From JARIHD01 sp036392795 (lineage in GTDB: Bacteria > Patescibacteriota > Saccharimonadia > Saccharimonadales > UBA4665), in assembly GCA_036392795.1 (NCBI GenBank), contig DASVXH010000017.1, forward strand, positions 1 to 64,000: a DNA stretch of 64,000 bases, read 5' to 3'. Below the pieces are notes generated by a model, which saw only the letters and a list, made by a program, of their open reading frames with translations, was not told where the DNA came from and did no database searches. Below are positions 33,796 to 42,641 of this stretch, piece after piece (within the stretch, counting starts at the first letter, position 1; each line of letters begins with the position of its first letter). The translations under genes and the position numbers were made by a program.

Positions 33796-33872
33796 TGGTG
33801 ACCCCTGCGGGATTCGAACCCGCGATCTTTTGGATGAGAACCAAATATCCTGAACCGCTAGACGAAGGGGCC
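33796..33872 (-). tRNA. tRNA-Glu(CTC)
   Basis: Complete cloverleaf on the minus strand: acceptor GGCCCCT/AGGGGTC (one G-U), discriminator A and encoded CCA (33796-33798). The anticodon stem TTTGG/CCAAA encloses TT-CTC-AT, and the T-arm is GCGGGTTCGAATCCCGC. The CTC anticodon reads GAG. It borders the accessory island at 29.3-33.7 kb. Confidence 0.97.
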
Positions 33873-33954
33873 ATTTTTGCCAAAAATGACCAATAAATAA
33901 TAACATAACAGATACAAAAACACAAAAGGAAGCGTAAGCGCCCCTTAGTATAGC

Positions 33955-34791
33955 TTACACGTCAGGGGACTCGAACGTCAGTTTGTCAACTTTAATACCC
34001 AAATTCCACAGCATTTCAAAAAACTGGCGTTGGGCATCCGTAATTTCCTGGTTATGGATTTCAATTCCAAAAACCTCGCCGTCCTTCCAGTTGTAATACG
34101 AGGTAACATCGTCATAGATAATAGTCGAATGGGTAATGGTGAATAACTTGTCCGGCACATATCGTCCTTCCCAGCGGGAAAGTCGTTTATTGTCGTGTGT
34201 TCGATACCATTCCTGTTGTGTACGCAGAAAATTTTCACTAATCACACTGCGTGAGGTGGCGCTTTTGCGCTCCAAACTCTCAACCCACCGCTCAAAAAAC
34301 GCTAAATTAGTCCGGCTCTGCATATTCTCATACAAAATAGAAAGCATTTCGGGACTCTTCGAACGGGTTTGATTCCAGAACATCTGTTTTAAGCCATCAA
34401 GGCCGTGATATGCCTGAATTCTAGTTGCGGGCAATTGTAGCGAATTATGACGCAGCGCCTCCTGCAGGTCCTGTAAATCCTTCTGCAGATCGCGCAGCTC
34501 CTGCTCCTTTTTCGTTAGCAGAATTTCCAGATTATCTATAGGCGCTGCCAGAATAATACTACGCCGGTACCGGGATTGGACTTCTATCAAATGGTGAGCG
34601 GTCATTTCGTCCAATAGGCGATAGACACGAGTGCGCTCTACGCCAGAATGTCTCGATAATTCGGAAAATGTCTGAGGGCCATATGCCAGGAGAGCTAGAT
34701 ACAGGTCAGTTATATCCTTTGGGAGACCCAATTTAGAAAGGTAAGTCCGCACCTTTTGTTCTGCGCCAAACATATCATTCTTTTTTACCAT
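33955..34791 (-). CDS. TrmB-family transcriptional regulator
   Basis: The 278-aa protein has an N-terminal winged helix (residues about 15-80; AYGPQTFSELSRHSGVERTRVYRLLDEM), then a helical spacer rich in Leu/Gln/Glu (KKEQELRDLQKDLQDLQEAL) that should form a dimerising coiled coil. A C-terminal alpha/beta domain follows, as in TrmB sugar-responsive regulators. Ligand and targets are unknown; the HD-like gene upstream on the same strand is the nearest candidate. Confidence 0.85.
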   Translation of the reverse strand: MVKKNDMFGAEQKVRTYLSKLGLPKDITDLYLALLAYGPQTFSELSRHSGVERTRVYRLLDEMTAHHLIEVQSRYRRSIILAAPIDNLEILLTKKEQELRDLQKDLQDLQEALRHNSLQLPATRIQAYHGLDGLKQMFWNQTRSKSPEMLSILYENMQSRTNLAFFERWVESLERKSATSRSVISENFLRTQQEWYRTHDNKRLSRWEGRYVPDKLFTITHSTIIYDDVTSYYNWKDGEVFGIEIHNQEITDAQRQFFEMLWNLGIKVDKLTFESPDV

Positions 34792-34815
34792 ATACTATCA
34801 TTTACCTCAACATAA

Positions 34816-35655
34816 TTATTGGTTCCGTGCAAGATCCCATAATCGGCTTGGCGGCAGGTCGGGCTGTCGCCAAAAATACTGGGCGGCAGACCTGACATGC
34901 TCCCAGTCTTCAATTCGGTCGTTATTAGCCTGGTCAAATATAAAACTAGCATAACGCAATGCCTCGTACTTATGAGTAGCAAAAACAGCTTCCGCTTGTT
35001 GATGAGGATAAGTGTAGTTAGTTAACAATCGCAAATTAGCGGCCATAAAATCACGAAGCTCTGTTAACGGTGGCGTCTGATCAACGTCAAGCCGGTGCTT
35101 TTGCATGTATAATCCTACGCAAATCAGAGGCTGGAAAGGTGTGTAGAGTTCGCTCAGATCAGCCGACACAACCGCTTTACTAAATTCTTCGTCCGCCGCT
35201 GATTCAAATTCCATCATATTAATAGTCTGGTTGACCAAATTCCCGTCGGCATCAAAGAGCGGCAGTGTACCCAAAATAACACGGGCAGAGCGGCGGGCGA
35301 CATCGACATCTACATTAACATTACGGAATTCGCGCTCCAGCCACTCGGCACTAATACGTTCGTCCTCGCCACGACCTTTTAGCTGCTGAATATCATGGGC
35401 TTCGCCGATTATACGACCAACTGTCTGGTCAAGTTCACCAAAGCCCAAATGGCCAAGTAGTCGAGCTGCATTGTAGCCCATCATCCGGTTATGACGGGCA
35501 TTATTATGGCCTAGTTTTAGCTCCGTTCCGCCTTGGTAATTGGGCCAGCCGCTAGAATAACGATCAGCCGATATCTCTAGCGCCCTCTGGCCTACCTCAT
35601 GTAAATCCGCCATCAAGTCAATTGCCTGACCAGCCCCACAATAAAACTCTTTCAT
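34816..35655 (-). CDS. HD-like metal-dependent hydrolase, putative
   Basis: The 279-aa all-helical protein has GHNNARHNRMMGYNAARLL and IIGEAHDIQQLKGRG, which match the spaced H...HD ligands of the HD superfamily. Later conserved Asp residues (VSADLSELY) could complete the site. Substrate is unknown. It is 24 bases upstream of the TrmB-type regulator on the same strand, so the regulator may control it. There is no signal peptide. Confidence 0.6.
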   Translation of the reverse strand: MKEFYCGAGQAIDLMADLHEVGQRALEISADRYSSGWPNYQGGTELKLGHNNARHNRMMGYNAARLLGHLGFGELDQTVGRIIGEAHDIQQLKGRGEDERISAEWLEREFRNVNVDVDVARRSARVILGTLPLFDADGNLVNQTINMMEFESAADEEFSKAVVSADLSELYTPFQPLICVGLYMQKHRLDVDQTPPLTELRDFMAANLRLLTNYTYPHQQAEAVFATHKYEALRYASFIFDQANNDRIEDWEHVRSAAQYFWRQPDLPPSRLWDLARNQ

Positions 35656-35817
35656 CGTCTTAATCTCCGCTCAATTTATGATCTACGTGGTAGACTAGCC
35701 ATTCAGGATCAAGAAAAAAATCTGTTGTGCGCATGCGTGCACACCCCGCCCAACATGCCAAAACACAGTTCGCCAAAACTGGTATTCCACAAGCATAAGC
35801 AGTAAACTAGAGGCAAG

Positions 35818-37602
35818 ATGGCGCTAGAGTTTTTTCAATACCAGGTAAGCAAGTTTTGGTATCGCGTATTTTGGGGTACTATGCTCGGATTTACGCTGCT
35901 ATTTGGCACGCTCAACCTGGCAGCTCGCTTTATCGGCCCTTTCAGTCAATACACCGGCCTTTTCGAAGTAGGCGCTATGAGCCTCGTATGGATGGGCGTC
36001 ACATTCCTATATTTAGTGACTGTTTTTTGGATGCTGGCGCGGTACAGCTGGCCATTTGCCACGCTTATAGGTGCGATGCTTTTTACCTATGGGTTGCTCA
36101 GCAGTTTAGCGGTGGCCGATCCGGCACAGGGTGTACTGCTCTACATTTGCGCTTGGCTATCTGGCATTTTCTTTAGTGGCATCTACGGTCTTCCTACACT
36201 GATTGGGTCGGTGTACCTGGTATTCGTATATATCATGCTTATGAGCGGTCTGGATCTTACTAAAGTGACACGGCCAATGTGGTTATTGGCGGTGTCGGCG
36301 ATTATCCTGGCATTTTTGGCCTATTTTTTTTGGAAACAACGTTTTACTAGTATCGAGGAACAAAAAGTCAGTCAGCTATCCGGTATGCTCCAAAGCAACC
36401 GACAGCAATCCGAAATCCTCATTCAGTCCATTTCGGACGGGATCGTCATGACCGATACAACCGGCAAGATTACCCTCATCAATCCCGCAGCAGCCGCCAT
36501 GACCCAGTGGCCAATAAATGAAGCAATCAATATCGACGCCCGTCTGGTCCTTAAGCTGCGCAAAGAAGACGGGGCAGAACTGGAAGACCAAGAACAAGAC
36601 CCATTTACCACTGCCATTTCTCTCAAAGAACATATCAAACAAACCCTCCAGCTGGTTGGCCGGGAAGGCAAGGAGATCACTATTTCGCTCTCGGTATCGC
36701 CCGTACTCATCGGCAATGAGCCTACACCGCGAGGCGCCGTTGCCGTCGTACGTGACGTCAGCGAAGAACGCGTCGCCGAAAAACAGCGCGCCGAATTCAT
36801 TAGCACCGCCAGCCACGAAATGCGCACGCCGGTCGCCGCCATAGAAGGCTATTTAGCACTAGCCCTGAATGATAAAGTCAGCACCATCGACACACGAGCC
36901 CGCGGTTTTCTAGATAAGGCCCACGCCTCCACGCAGCATCTAGGCAAACTATTTCAGGACCTGCTAACCTCGTCCAAGGCCGAAGATGGCCGTCTGAGTA
37001 ACCACCCTACTGTCGTCGAGATGGGCGCCTTTATGCAGCAATTATCCGACGATCTCAAATTCGCCGCCGAAAAAAAAGGTTTACTGGCAGAATTCGTTAT
37101 TGGCGGGGCGGATGAGACCATCGACGCAACCACCAAGGATGCGGCCAGCCAGCACATCGTAAAGCCCCTGTATTACACACATGTCGACCCCGAACGCATG
37201 CGTGAAGTCATAACCAACCTTTTTGACAATGCCTGCAAGTATACCGACTCGGGCAAGGTGACCATCGGCCTAACCGCCAACACTGAAGTGGTGCAAATAT
37301 ACATCCGCGACACCGGTGCCGGCATACCCGCCGAAGACATTCCTCATCTGTTCCAAAAATTCTACCGTGTTGACAGTTCGGCTACTCGCACCATAGGCGG
37401 CACGGGCCTCGGACTCTTTATTAGCCGCAAAATTGTCGAACTCTACCACGGCCGTATCTGGGTAGAAAGCGAAGTAGGGGCGGGGAGCACATTCTTTATT
37501 AATCTGCCCAGACTTGCGTCGGCCCGCGCCGCCGAGCTACAGGCTGCCGAAGCCAGTCAGACTCTATCGAGACCAACGGGCTTGCCAGCGGCGAAATCAT
37601 GA
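35818..37602 (+). CDS. Multi-pass membrane PAS sensor histidine kinase
   Basis: This 594-aa kinase has about six membrane helices in the first 165 residues, a PAS domain (about 200-315, IQSISDGIVMTDTTGKITLI), a HisKA helix with phospho-acceptor His333 (STASHEMRTP) and a HATPase domain (NLFDNACKY, DTGAGIPAEDIPHLFQKFY, GGTGLGLFIS). The multi-helix sensor suggests detection of a membrane or small hydrophobic signal. A TAAACT-like -10 box lies nine bases before the ATG. A response regulator follows 52 bases downstream and is the likely partner. Confidence 0.93.
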   Translation: MALEFFQYQVSKFWYRVFWGTMLGFTLLFGTLNLAARFIGPFSQYTGLFEVGAMSLVWMGVTFLYLVTVFWMLARYSWPFATLIGAMLFTYGLLSSLAVADPAQGVLLYICAWLSGIFFSGIYGLPTLIGSVYLVFVYIMLMSGLDLTKVTRPMWLLAVSAIILAFLAYFFWKQRFTSIEEQKVSQLSGMLQSNRQQSEILIQSISDGIVMTDTTGKITLINPAAAAMTQWPINEAINIDARLVLKLRKEDGAELEDQEQDPFTTAISLKEHIKQTLQLVGREGKEITISLSVSPVLIGNEPTPRGAVAVVRDVSEERVAEKQRAEFISTASHEMRTPVAAIEGYLALALNDKVSTIDTRARGFLDKAHASTQHLGKLFQDLLTSSKAEDGRLSNHPTVVEMGAFMQQLSDDLKFAAEKKGLLAEFVIGGADETIDATTKDAASQHIVKPLYYTHVDPERMREVITNLFDNACKYTDSGKVTIGLTANTEVVQIYIRDTGAGIPAEDIPHLFQKFYRVDSSATRTIGGTGLGLFISRKIVELYHGRIWVESEVGAGSTFFINLPRLASARAAELQAAEASQTLSRPTGLPAAKS

Positions 37603-37654
37603 TACAATGTGTTTAACCATAAGCTTGACAACATAGTAAGGGGCAAACCAAACA

Positions 37655-39241
37655 ATGGCTAAAATTCTACTGGTCGAAGACGATAACAATCTGCGAGAGA
37701 TCTACGAAGCACGTCTGCAAGCCGAGGGTTACACCATCGTTTCTGCCATGGATGGAGAAGAAGCTTTGGTAGTTGCCAAGCGTGAAAAGCCTGACCTTAT
37801 CATATCCGATGTCATGATGCCCCGTATTAGTGGGTTTGAAATGCTAGATATCTTGCGTAATACCGACGGTCTCAAAGAGGTTAAGGTCATTATGCTGACC
37901 GCGCTCGGCCAGGCGGAGGACCGAACCCGGGCCGACAGTTTAGGTGCCGATCGCTATCTGGTCAAATCACAGGTAACTCTGGAAGATATTGTCAAGTCAG
38001 CCCAAGAGTTATTAACCGAAGCTGGAGCGATGCCTGCAGCCCCAACGCCGACACCCACAGCTGTGCCCGAACCCGCACAGCCGTCAGTTGCAGCCCAAGC
38101 TCAGCCGGCAGCGCCACCAGCGCCGGCGACTCCAGTCGTCACCACCCCAACAGTAGTCGCACAACCATCCACGCCATCCACTGCACCAACGCCACCCCCA
38201 ACGGTCACTCCACCGGCTCCTGCCTCGCCAGCTCCGGTCAAGCCAGCCACACCAACACCTGAGCTCAAAGCAGCTACTTCGGCGCCGACCATTACAGCGT
38301 CTGGGACTACGCCCTCAACATCTACACCTCCTACGGTCACGCCAGCCACGGTGCCTACGGCGACCACTCCACCTACACCGGCCATAAATGAACCAAAAGC
38401 TCCGTCTGCACCTGCGGCGACCGCTCCTGTGCGGCCAGCCCCGGCTCCTACTCCTGCTCCATCACCAGCCCCCGAACCGCCCACTCCACCAGCCCCATCA
38501 ACCACTGACCCTGAACCAACCGGCGTTCCAGCGCCCGCCGAAAACAGCAAGCCTTCTTCAGGCCCCCAGGCCCAATCCACCTCCGACGAAGAGGCCACCG
38601 TCAAAGCTCAGATCGAAAAATTCGTAAACCAGCCGGATGCAACCCCTGTAGCGGAGGCAGGTGTGTCGACACCGACATCCTCCGAATCAGCACCAGAAGC
38701 ACCGGCCACAGTCCAAACGCCACCGCCAGCGGCCTCTCCGATTGTGAGCGCGCCAGCACCCACTATTGTTACACCAACTCCGCCGGCAGCAGATGCCCAA
38801 AATCCCACTGATGCCTTTATGTCCAATGCCATCCAGGGGCTTGTCTCCGGCACCAATCCCGAACCACAGTCCCAGGCATCCAAATCGTCCGCACCAGGCT
38901 TAGCCCCCGAACCCACCACTGATGATGACGCCGTACCCGTGGCTCACAAAAAGGTAATCAAACCCTTATCTCACCCCGAGGAACGCGCCCCCAACTTAGA
39001 CGAACTTTTGGCAAAAGAAGGCTTTACGGGTTTTGACGACGACGAAACGCATCAGCAACCCACACCTCCCCAGATACCACCCACTCCCACACCACAGGTC
39101 ATCAATTCCGCCGTCACACCGCCGCCAGCTCCCGCCCAACTCGCACCAAACACGCCACCGCTACCGACCACACCTCATCCTCCGGGCCATGTCATTTCGC
39201 CGACCGGAAGCGGTATTGATCCTAATAGCATCGCACTCTAG
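37655..39241 (+). CDS. Response regulator receiver fused to a long Pro/Thr/Ala-rich tail
   Basis: Residues 1-125 form a complete receiver: VEDDNN pocket, Asp52 (IISDVMM), MLTALG switch and Lys in YLVKSQV. The remaining 400 residues are mostly low-complexity Pro, Thr, Ala, Ser and Val. They include short charged islands, such as SDEEATVKAQIEKFVNQ and PNLDELLAKEGFTGFDDDE, that could be binding motifs. There is no DNA-binding or enzymatic output domain. The tail is too polar for the membrane. It probably works as a scaffold or flexible tether under the upstream kinase. Confidence 0.88.
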   Translation: MAKILLVEDDNNLREIYEARLQAEGYTIVSAMDGEEALVVAKREKPDLIISDVMMPRISGFEMLDILRNTDGLKEVKVIMLTALGQAEDRTRADSLGADRYLVKSQVTLEDIVKSAQELLTEAGAMPAAPTPTPTAVPEPAQPSVAAQAQPAAPPAPATPVVTTPTVVAQPSTPSTAPTPPPTVTPPAPASPAPVKPATPTPELKAATSAPTITASGTTPSTSTPPTVTPATVPTATTPPTPAINEPKAPSAPAATAPVRPAPAPTPAPSPAPEPPTPPAPSTTDPEPTGVPAPAENSKPSSGPQAQSTSDEEATVKAQIEKFVNQPDATPVAEAGVSTPTSSESAPEAPATVQTPPPAASPIVSAPAPTIVTPTPPAADAQNPTDAFMSNAIQGLVSGTNPEPQSQASKSSAPGLAPEPTTDDDAVPVAHKKVIKPLSHPEERAPNLDELLAKEGFTGFDDDETHQQPTPPQIPPTPTPQVINSAVTPPPAPAQLAPNTPPLPTTPHPPGHVISPTGSGIDPNSIAL

Positions 39242-39285
39242 TCTAGACCCTAGCCAATGCTTTATTTTTCGGTGATAATGATTTT

Positions 39286-39960
39286 ATGCGAGTAAACCGT
39301 TTTATTGCCGCAGCTACCGGTATGTCCCGTCGCGCTGCCGACCACGTCATTCAAGAGGGCAGGGTGCTTATTAACGGTCAGCCGCCAGACATCGGTCAAA
39401 ACGTCACTGACGACGATTCAGTCACCTTAGACCAAGTGCCGCTGAGACGTGCTATCCACCAAACCATCCTGCTACACAAACCGCGCGGCTATGTCTGTAG
39501 CCGCCAAGGCCAGGGCAGCAAAACCATTTACGACTTACTGCCACAGCGCTTTCATCATCTCAAACCTGTTGGACGACTCGACAAAGACTCCTCCGGCCTC
39601 ATTCTACTCACCAATGATGGTCATTTAACGCAACAGCTCACTCATCCCAGTTTCCAAAAAAATAAACGGTACGAGGTTACGCTGGATCGGCCGCTACAAC
39701 CACTTCATCGCCAAATGATCAGCGATTTTGGCCTGCAGCTGTCCGATGGGCTCAGCAAACTCCAGCTTGAACGTCAGCATGAAGGCGACGACACTGTCTG
39801 GATTGTAGTTATGCACGAAGGTCGCAATCGGCAAATCCGTCGCACATTCGATGCAGTTGGCTACACGGTTACCCGACTCCACCGCACGCATTTTGGAACC
39901 TTTGCTTTGGATGATCTAATGACAGGTAAATACCGCACCGTCGCCACTGATAATTTTTAG
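39286..39960 (+). CDS. RsuA/RluB-family pseudouridine synthase
   Basis: The 224-aa protein has an N-terminal S4 RNA-binding domain (1-60) and a catalytic domain with the motif GRLDKDSSGLILLTNDG containing the catalytic Asp, followed by KNKRYEVTL and GRNRQIRRTFDAVGY. It isomerises a uridine in rRNA; whether 16S (RsuA) or 23S (RluB/E/F) cannot be decided from sequence. GATAAT (39274-39279) lies six bases before the ATG, giving a leaderless mRNA. Confidence 0.9.
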   Translation: MRVNRFIAAATGMSRRAADHVIQEGRVLINGQPPDIGQNVTDDDSVTLDQVPLRRAIHQTILLHKPRGYVCSRQGQGSKTIYDLLPQRFHHLKPVGRLDKDSSGLILLTNDGHLTQQLTHPSFQKNKRYEVTLDRPLQPLHRQMISDFGLQLSDGLSKLQLERQHEGDDTVWIVVMHEGRNRQIRRTFDAVGYTVTRLHRTHFGTFALDDLMTGKYRTVATDNF

Positions 39961-39977
39961 GGAATCAAAAAGTAATT

Positions 39978-40005
39978 TTGTCAACAAGTCCATATCTGTT
40001 ACAAT
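39978..40005 (+). promoter_or_regulatory. Promoter of der, leaderless spacing
   Basis: TTGTCA (39978-39983), 16-base spacer, TACAAT (40000-40005), then seven bases to the ATG at 40013. Confidence 0.65.
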
Positions 40006-40012
40006 AGGTGCA

Positions 40013-41410
40013 ATGAATTCAAAAAGATTACCAATTGTAGCGATTGTAGGGCGTGCCAATGTCGGCAAATCCAGTCTCTTTAATACCATCCTGGAACGCC
40101 GCGAGGCAATCGTGGCCAAAGAGGCGGGCACCACCCGTGACAGCATAACCGCCAAAGCCAGCTGGCGCGGTCAGGACTTTTGGCTGGTCGACACCGCCGG
40201 CATGAAAGATGCCGAAGACGAATTCGAATTTACCATTCAGGAACAAATTCTGCAGGCCACCGAAAGTGCCGACGTTATCTGGGTCGTTGTCGAAGCCGAC
40301 ATAGCAATCACCGAGGAAGACCGTCGCGTAGCCAAGATGGCGCTCAAAAGCCGCAAGCCGGTTTTTCTGGTCATCAACAAAGTTGACAAGGCTCGAAAAC
40401 AGCACGATTTAGATCAATTCCAGCGCCTTGGCATCAAACCCATCATACACACAAGTACTACGCAGCACCGCGGCATCGGCGACCTGCTAGACACTCTTAT
40501 CGAAAACATTCCAAAAGCAACCTTGGCCGAAAACGACAACCGCCTGCACATCGCACTCCTTGGCCGCCCCAATGTTGGTAAGTCCTATCTGTTTAATACC
40601 TTGGCAAAAAAACAGCAGGCTATTGTAGCTGATTTTGCCGGCACCACCCGCGACATCAACCGCACAACCGTGCGTTACCAAGGGCAAGAAATCGCACTGA
40701 TGGACACCGCCGGTATCCGCCGCCCAGGCAAGATCGGGCAGGGGATTGAACATTTTAGCGTCATCCGCAGTCTAAGCGCCATCGAACAGGCCGATATATG
40801 CCTACTACTAATGGACGCCAGTGAGCTCAACACACAGCTGGACCAAAAAATCGCCGGCCTTATCAAAGAAGCAGGCAAGGGCCTTATTCTGGTCGTCAGC
40901 AAGTGGGACGCCGTAGAAGGCAAAGATGCCTTCACCCGCGACGCCCTGGCACCACAAATTGCCCAGACTTTTGATTTTACACCTTGGGCACCACTCATCT
41001 TTACCAGTTCGGTCACCGGACAAAACGTCACAAAAATCTTCGAACTGGCACTCGAAATCCACCAGCGCCGTCAGCAGCGTATTCCTACCCGCGAACTTAA
41101 CGGTTGGCTACACCAGGCCATCGATCGCCATCCGCCAGCCGGGCTAAAAGGACACAACCCCAAATTAAACTACATGGTCCAAGAAGACGATAACCCCATT
41201 CCCGCTTTCAAAATCTTTGGGTCGCAAACCAAATTCGTTCACTGGAGCTACCGCCGTTACCTCGAACGTTCACTCCGTGAACGCTACAATTACGAAGGTA
41301 CGCCCATTCAGTTGTGGTTTATCGAAAAGCACGAACATCACAAACACGGCAACAGCCCCACCAAAGAGCCGCGAAAACCCAGCGGCAAACCCAAAGAATA
41401 CAAACAATAG
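40013..41410 (+). CDS. der: Ribosome-assembly GTPase Der (EngA)
   Basis: The 465-aa protein has two tandem G domains and a KH-like C-terminal domain, the Der hallmark. G1 motifs are GRANVGKSS and GRPNVGKSY, G3 are DTAGM and DTAGI, and G4 are NKVD and SKWD. Der helps assemble the 50S subunit. A His/Lys-rich tail (KHEHHKHGNSPTKEP) follows the KH-like domain. The stop is embedded in a perfect 12-bp hairpin shared with the convergent gene. Confidence 0.96.
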   Translation: MNSKRLPIVAIVGRANVGKSSLFNTILERREAIVAKEAGTTRDSITAKASWRGQDFWLVDTAGMKDAEDEFEFTIQEQILQATESADVIWVVVEADIAITEEDRRVAKMALKSRKPVFLVINKVDKARKQHDLDQFQRLGIKPIIHTSTTQHRGIGDLLDTLIENIPKATLAENDNRLHIALLGRPNVGKSYLFNTLAKKQQAIVADFAGTTRDINRTTVRYQGQEIALMDTAGIRRPGKIGQGIEHFSVIRSLSAIEQADICLLLMDASELNTQLDQKIAGLIKEAGKGLILVVSKWDAVEGKDAFTRDALAPQIAQTFDFTPWAPLIFTSSVTGQNVTKIFELALEIHQRRQQRIPTRELNGWLHQAIDRHPPAGLKGHNPKLNYMVQEDDNPIPAFKIFGSQTKFVHWSYRRYLERSLRERYNYEGTPIQLWFIEKHEHHKHGNSPTKEPRKPSGKPKEYKQ

Positions 41411-41430
41411 CCGGCAATCCGGCTATTGTT
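41403..41430. terminator. Compact bidirectional terminator overlapping two stop codons
   Basis: AACAATAGCCGG (41403-41414) pairs perfectly with CCGGCTATTGTT (41419-41430) around a CAAT loop. It contains the stop codons of der (plus strand) and of the gene at 41423 (minus strand). Confidence 0.92.
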
Positions 41431-41911
41431 CTTCTGCCCGAATTCGTTCCTCAACAGGCATTTCGTCGGGTGAAAGCAAGGGCACGATGCGTTGTTCGCC
41501 ACCCGCCGCAGCAACTGCCTGTAGTAATACCTCAACCTCTAGCAAATCATATATTTGTCGGCACTGTTCGTTAACCTGCCAGCCCGCCGCGGCGTCGGGA
41601 CGAGAACTAATAAAAGATTCATTGCGTTGCATGAGACTCTGCGTAATCCTACTGGCCAGCCGGCCAAGCATAATTTCGCCATCCTCGATAACTGGGACCT
41701 CCGGGTCCGACAACAAGGTGACCGAATGGTCGGCTTCTGCTTCGTCCAATGTAGTAAAGAAGGCGTCGGTGTATTCCCGCAGGGCAGTCTTGGCCGCAAA
41801 ATCATCCTTTGATCTGGCCATTAGGGCGCCGGCAGCCCGGCATAGGGCCATACGGCTTGCGTGCACAGAAAACAAGGCAAACTCCGGTTCACAAGACTCA
41901 ACACTTCTCAT
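41423..41911 (-). CDS. Hypothetical protein, 162 aa
   Basis: I do not recognise this protein. The start at 41911 (MRSVESCEPEFALFS) is preferred because A/T-rich -10-like sequence lies just upstream; a longer ORF begins at 41947. It is all-helical and acidic, with no membrane segment or signal peptide. The C-terminus ends EERIRAEEQ inside the shared terminator. It is convergent with der. Confidence 0.6.
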   Translation of the reverse strand: MRSVESCEPEFALFSVHASRMALCRAAGALMARSKDDFAAKTALREYTDAFFTTLDEAEADHSVTLLSDPEVPVIEDGEIMLGRLASRITQSLMQRNESFISSRPDAAAGWQVNEQCRQIYDLLEVEVLLQAVAAAGGEQRIVPLLSPDEMPVEERIRAEEQ

Positions 41912-42002
41912 AAAACATATATTAACACATAAGACGTAATAAGTCAATAATAAGACAGTTTACGTCTAGTGCTTGCCCTAGATAGTCGATATACTATCTG
42001 TC

Positions 42003-42641
42003 ATGGCATTCTTTCAGAAAAAACCACAAATCAGCGATGGAAAAAGCCTCTTTACCCTCGGCCTGAACAAAGTAGTTCTAATCGTGGGTCTTGGCAACAT
42101 CGGCAAAGAATATGACGATACCAGGCACAATATCGGCTTTGCGGCCGTGGAACGCTTCGTGCGTGACCACGATTTTCCCAACTGGACCAACAAAAAAGAC
42201 CTGAAATGCCAGCTAACGTCCGCGAAACTGGGCGACACCAAGGTAATCGTGATTAAGCCCACTACCTTCATGAACGCCAGCGGAGAAGCCGTCCAGGCAG
42301 TCGTTCAATTTTATAAAATACAGCCCGACAAAATTGTAGTAGTATACGATGAGCTCGATATTCCGTTTGGCCAAATCCGCACTCGTACGGGCGGCAGCAG
42401 TGCAGGCCACAACGGCGTCAAATCGGTAACGGCACATATCGGTGAGCACTATGGCCGCGTCCGGATTGGCATTGGCCCAAAAGTACCCGGACAAATGGAC
42501 ACCGCCGACTTTGTACTGAGCCGTTTTAGCAAGGATCAGCACGAGCAAATCAAAAATCTCACTCGTGAAGCCAGCGCCCTCCTTAGCGAATACTCGTACG
42601 GCGGTCAATTACCTAATGAAACACGCACATTTCTTGTGTGA
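42003..42641 (+). CDS. pth: Peptidyl-tRNA hydrolase
   Basis: The 212-aa enzyme releases peptides from stalled peptidyl-tRNA. The family motifs are VGLGNIGKEYDDTRHNIGF with the catalytic His, KPTTFMNASGEAV, VYDELDIPFG with the catalytic Asp, and GGSSAGHNGVKS. It has about 25 extra N-terminal residues before the usual start (KVVLIVGLGN). TATACT (41990-41995) lies seven bases before the ATG at 42003, which supports this longer start and a leaderless mRNA. The standard TGA stop shows that TGA is not recoded here. Confidence 0.95.
   Translation: MAFFQKKPQISDGKSLFTLGLNKVVLIVGLGNIGKEYDDTRHNIGFAAVERFVRDHDFPNWTNKKDLKCQLTSAKLGDTKVIVIKPTTFMNASGEAVQAVVQFYKIQPDKIVVVYDELDIPFGQIRTRTGGSSAGHNGVKSVTAHIGEHYGRVRIGIGPKVPGQMDTADFVLSRFSKDQHEQIKNLTREASALLSEYSYGGQLPNETRTFLV

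Noticed and set aside
41217..41939. 240-aa plus-strand ORF after der
   Set aside because: It overlaps the end of der and the whole convergent gene in shadow frames, and crosses the strong terminator at 41403-41430. Its Ser/Arg-rich composition is typical of antisense shadows.
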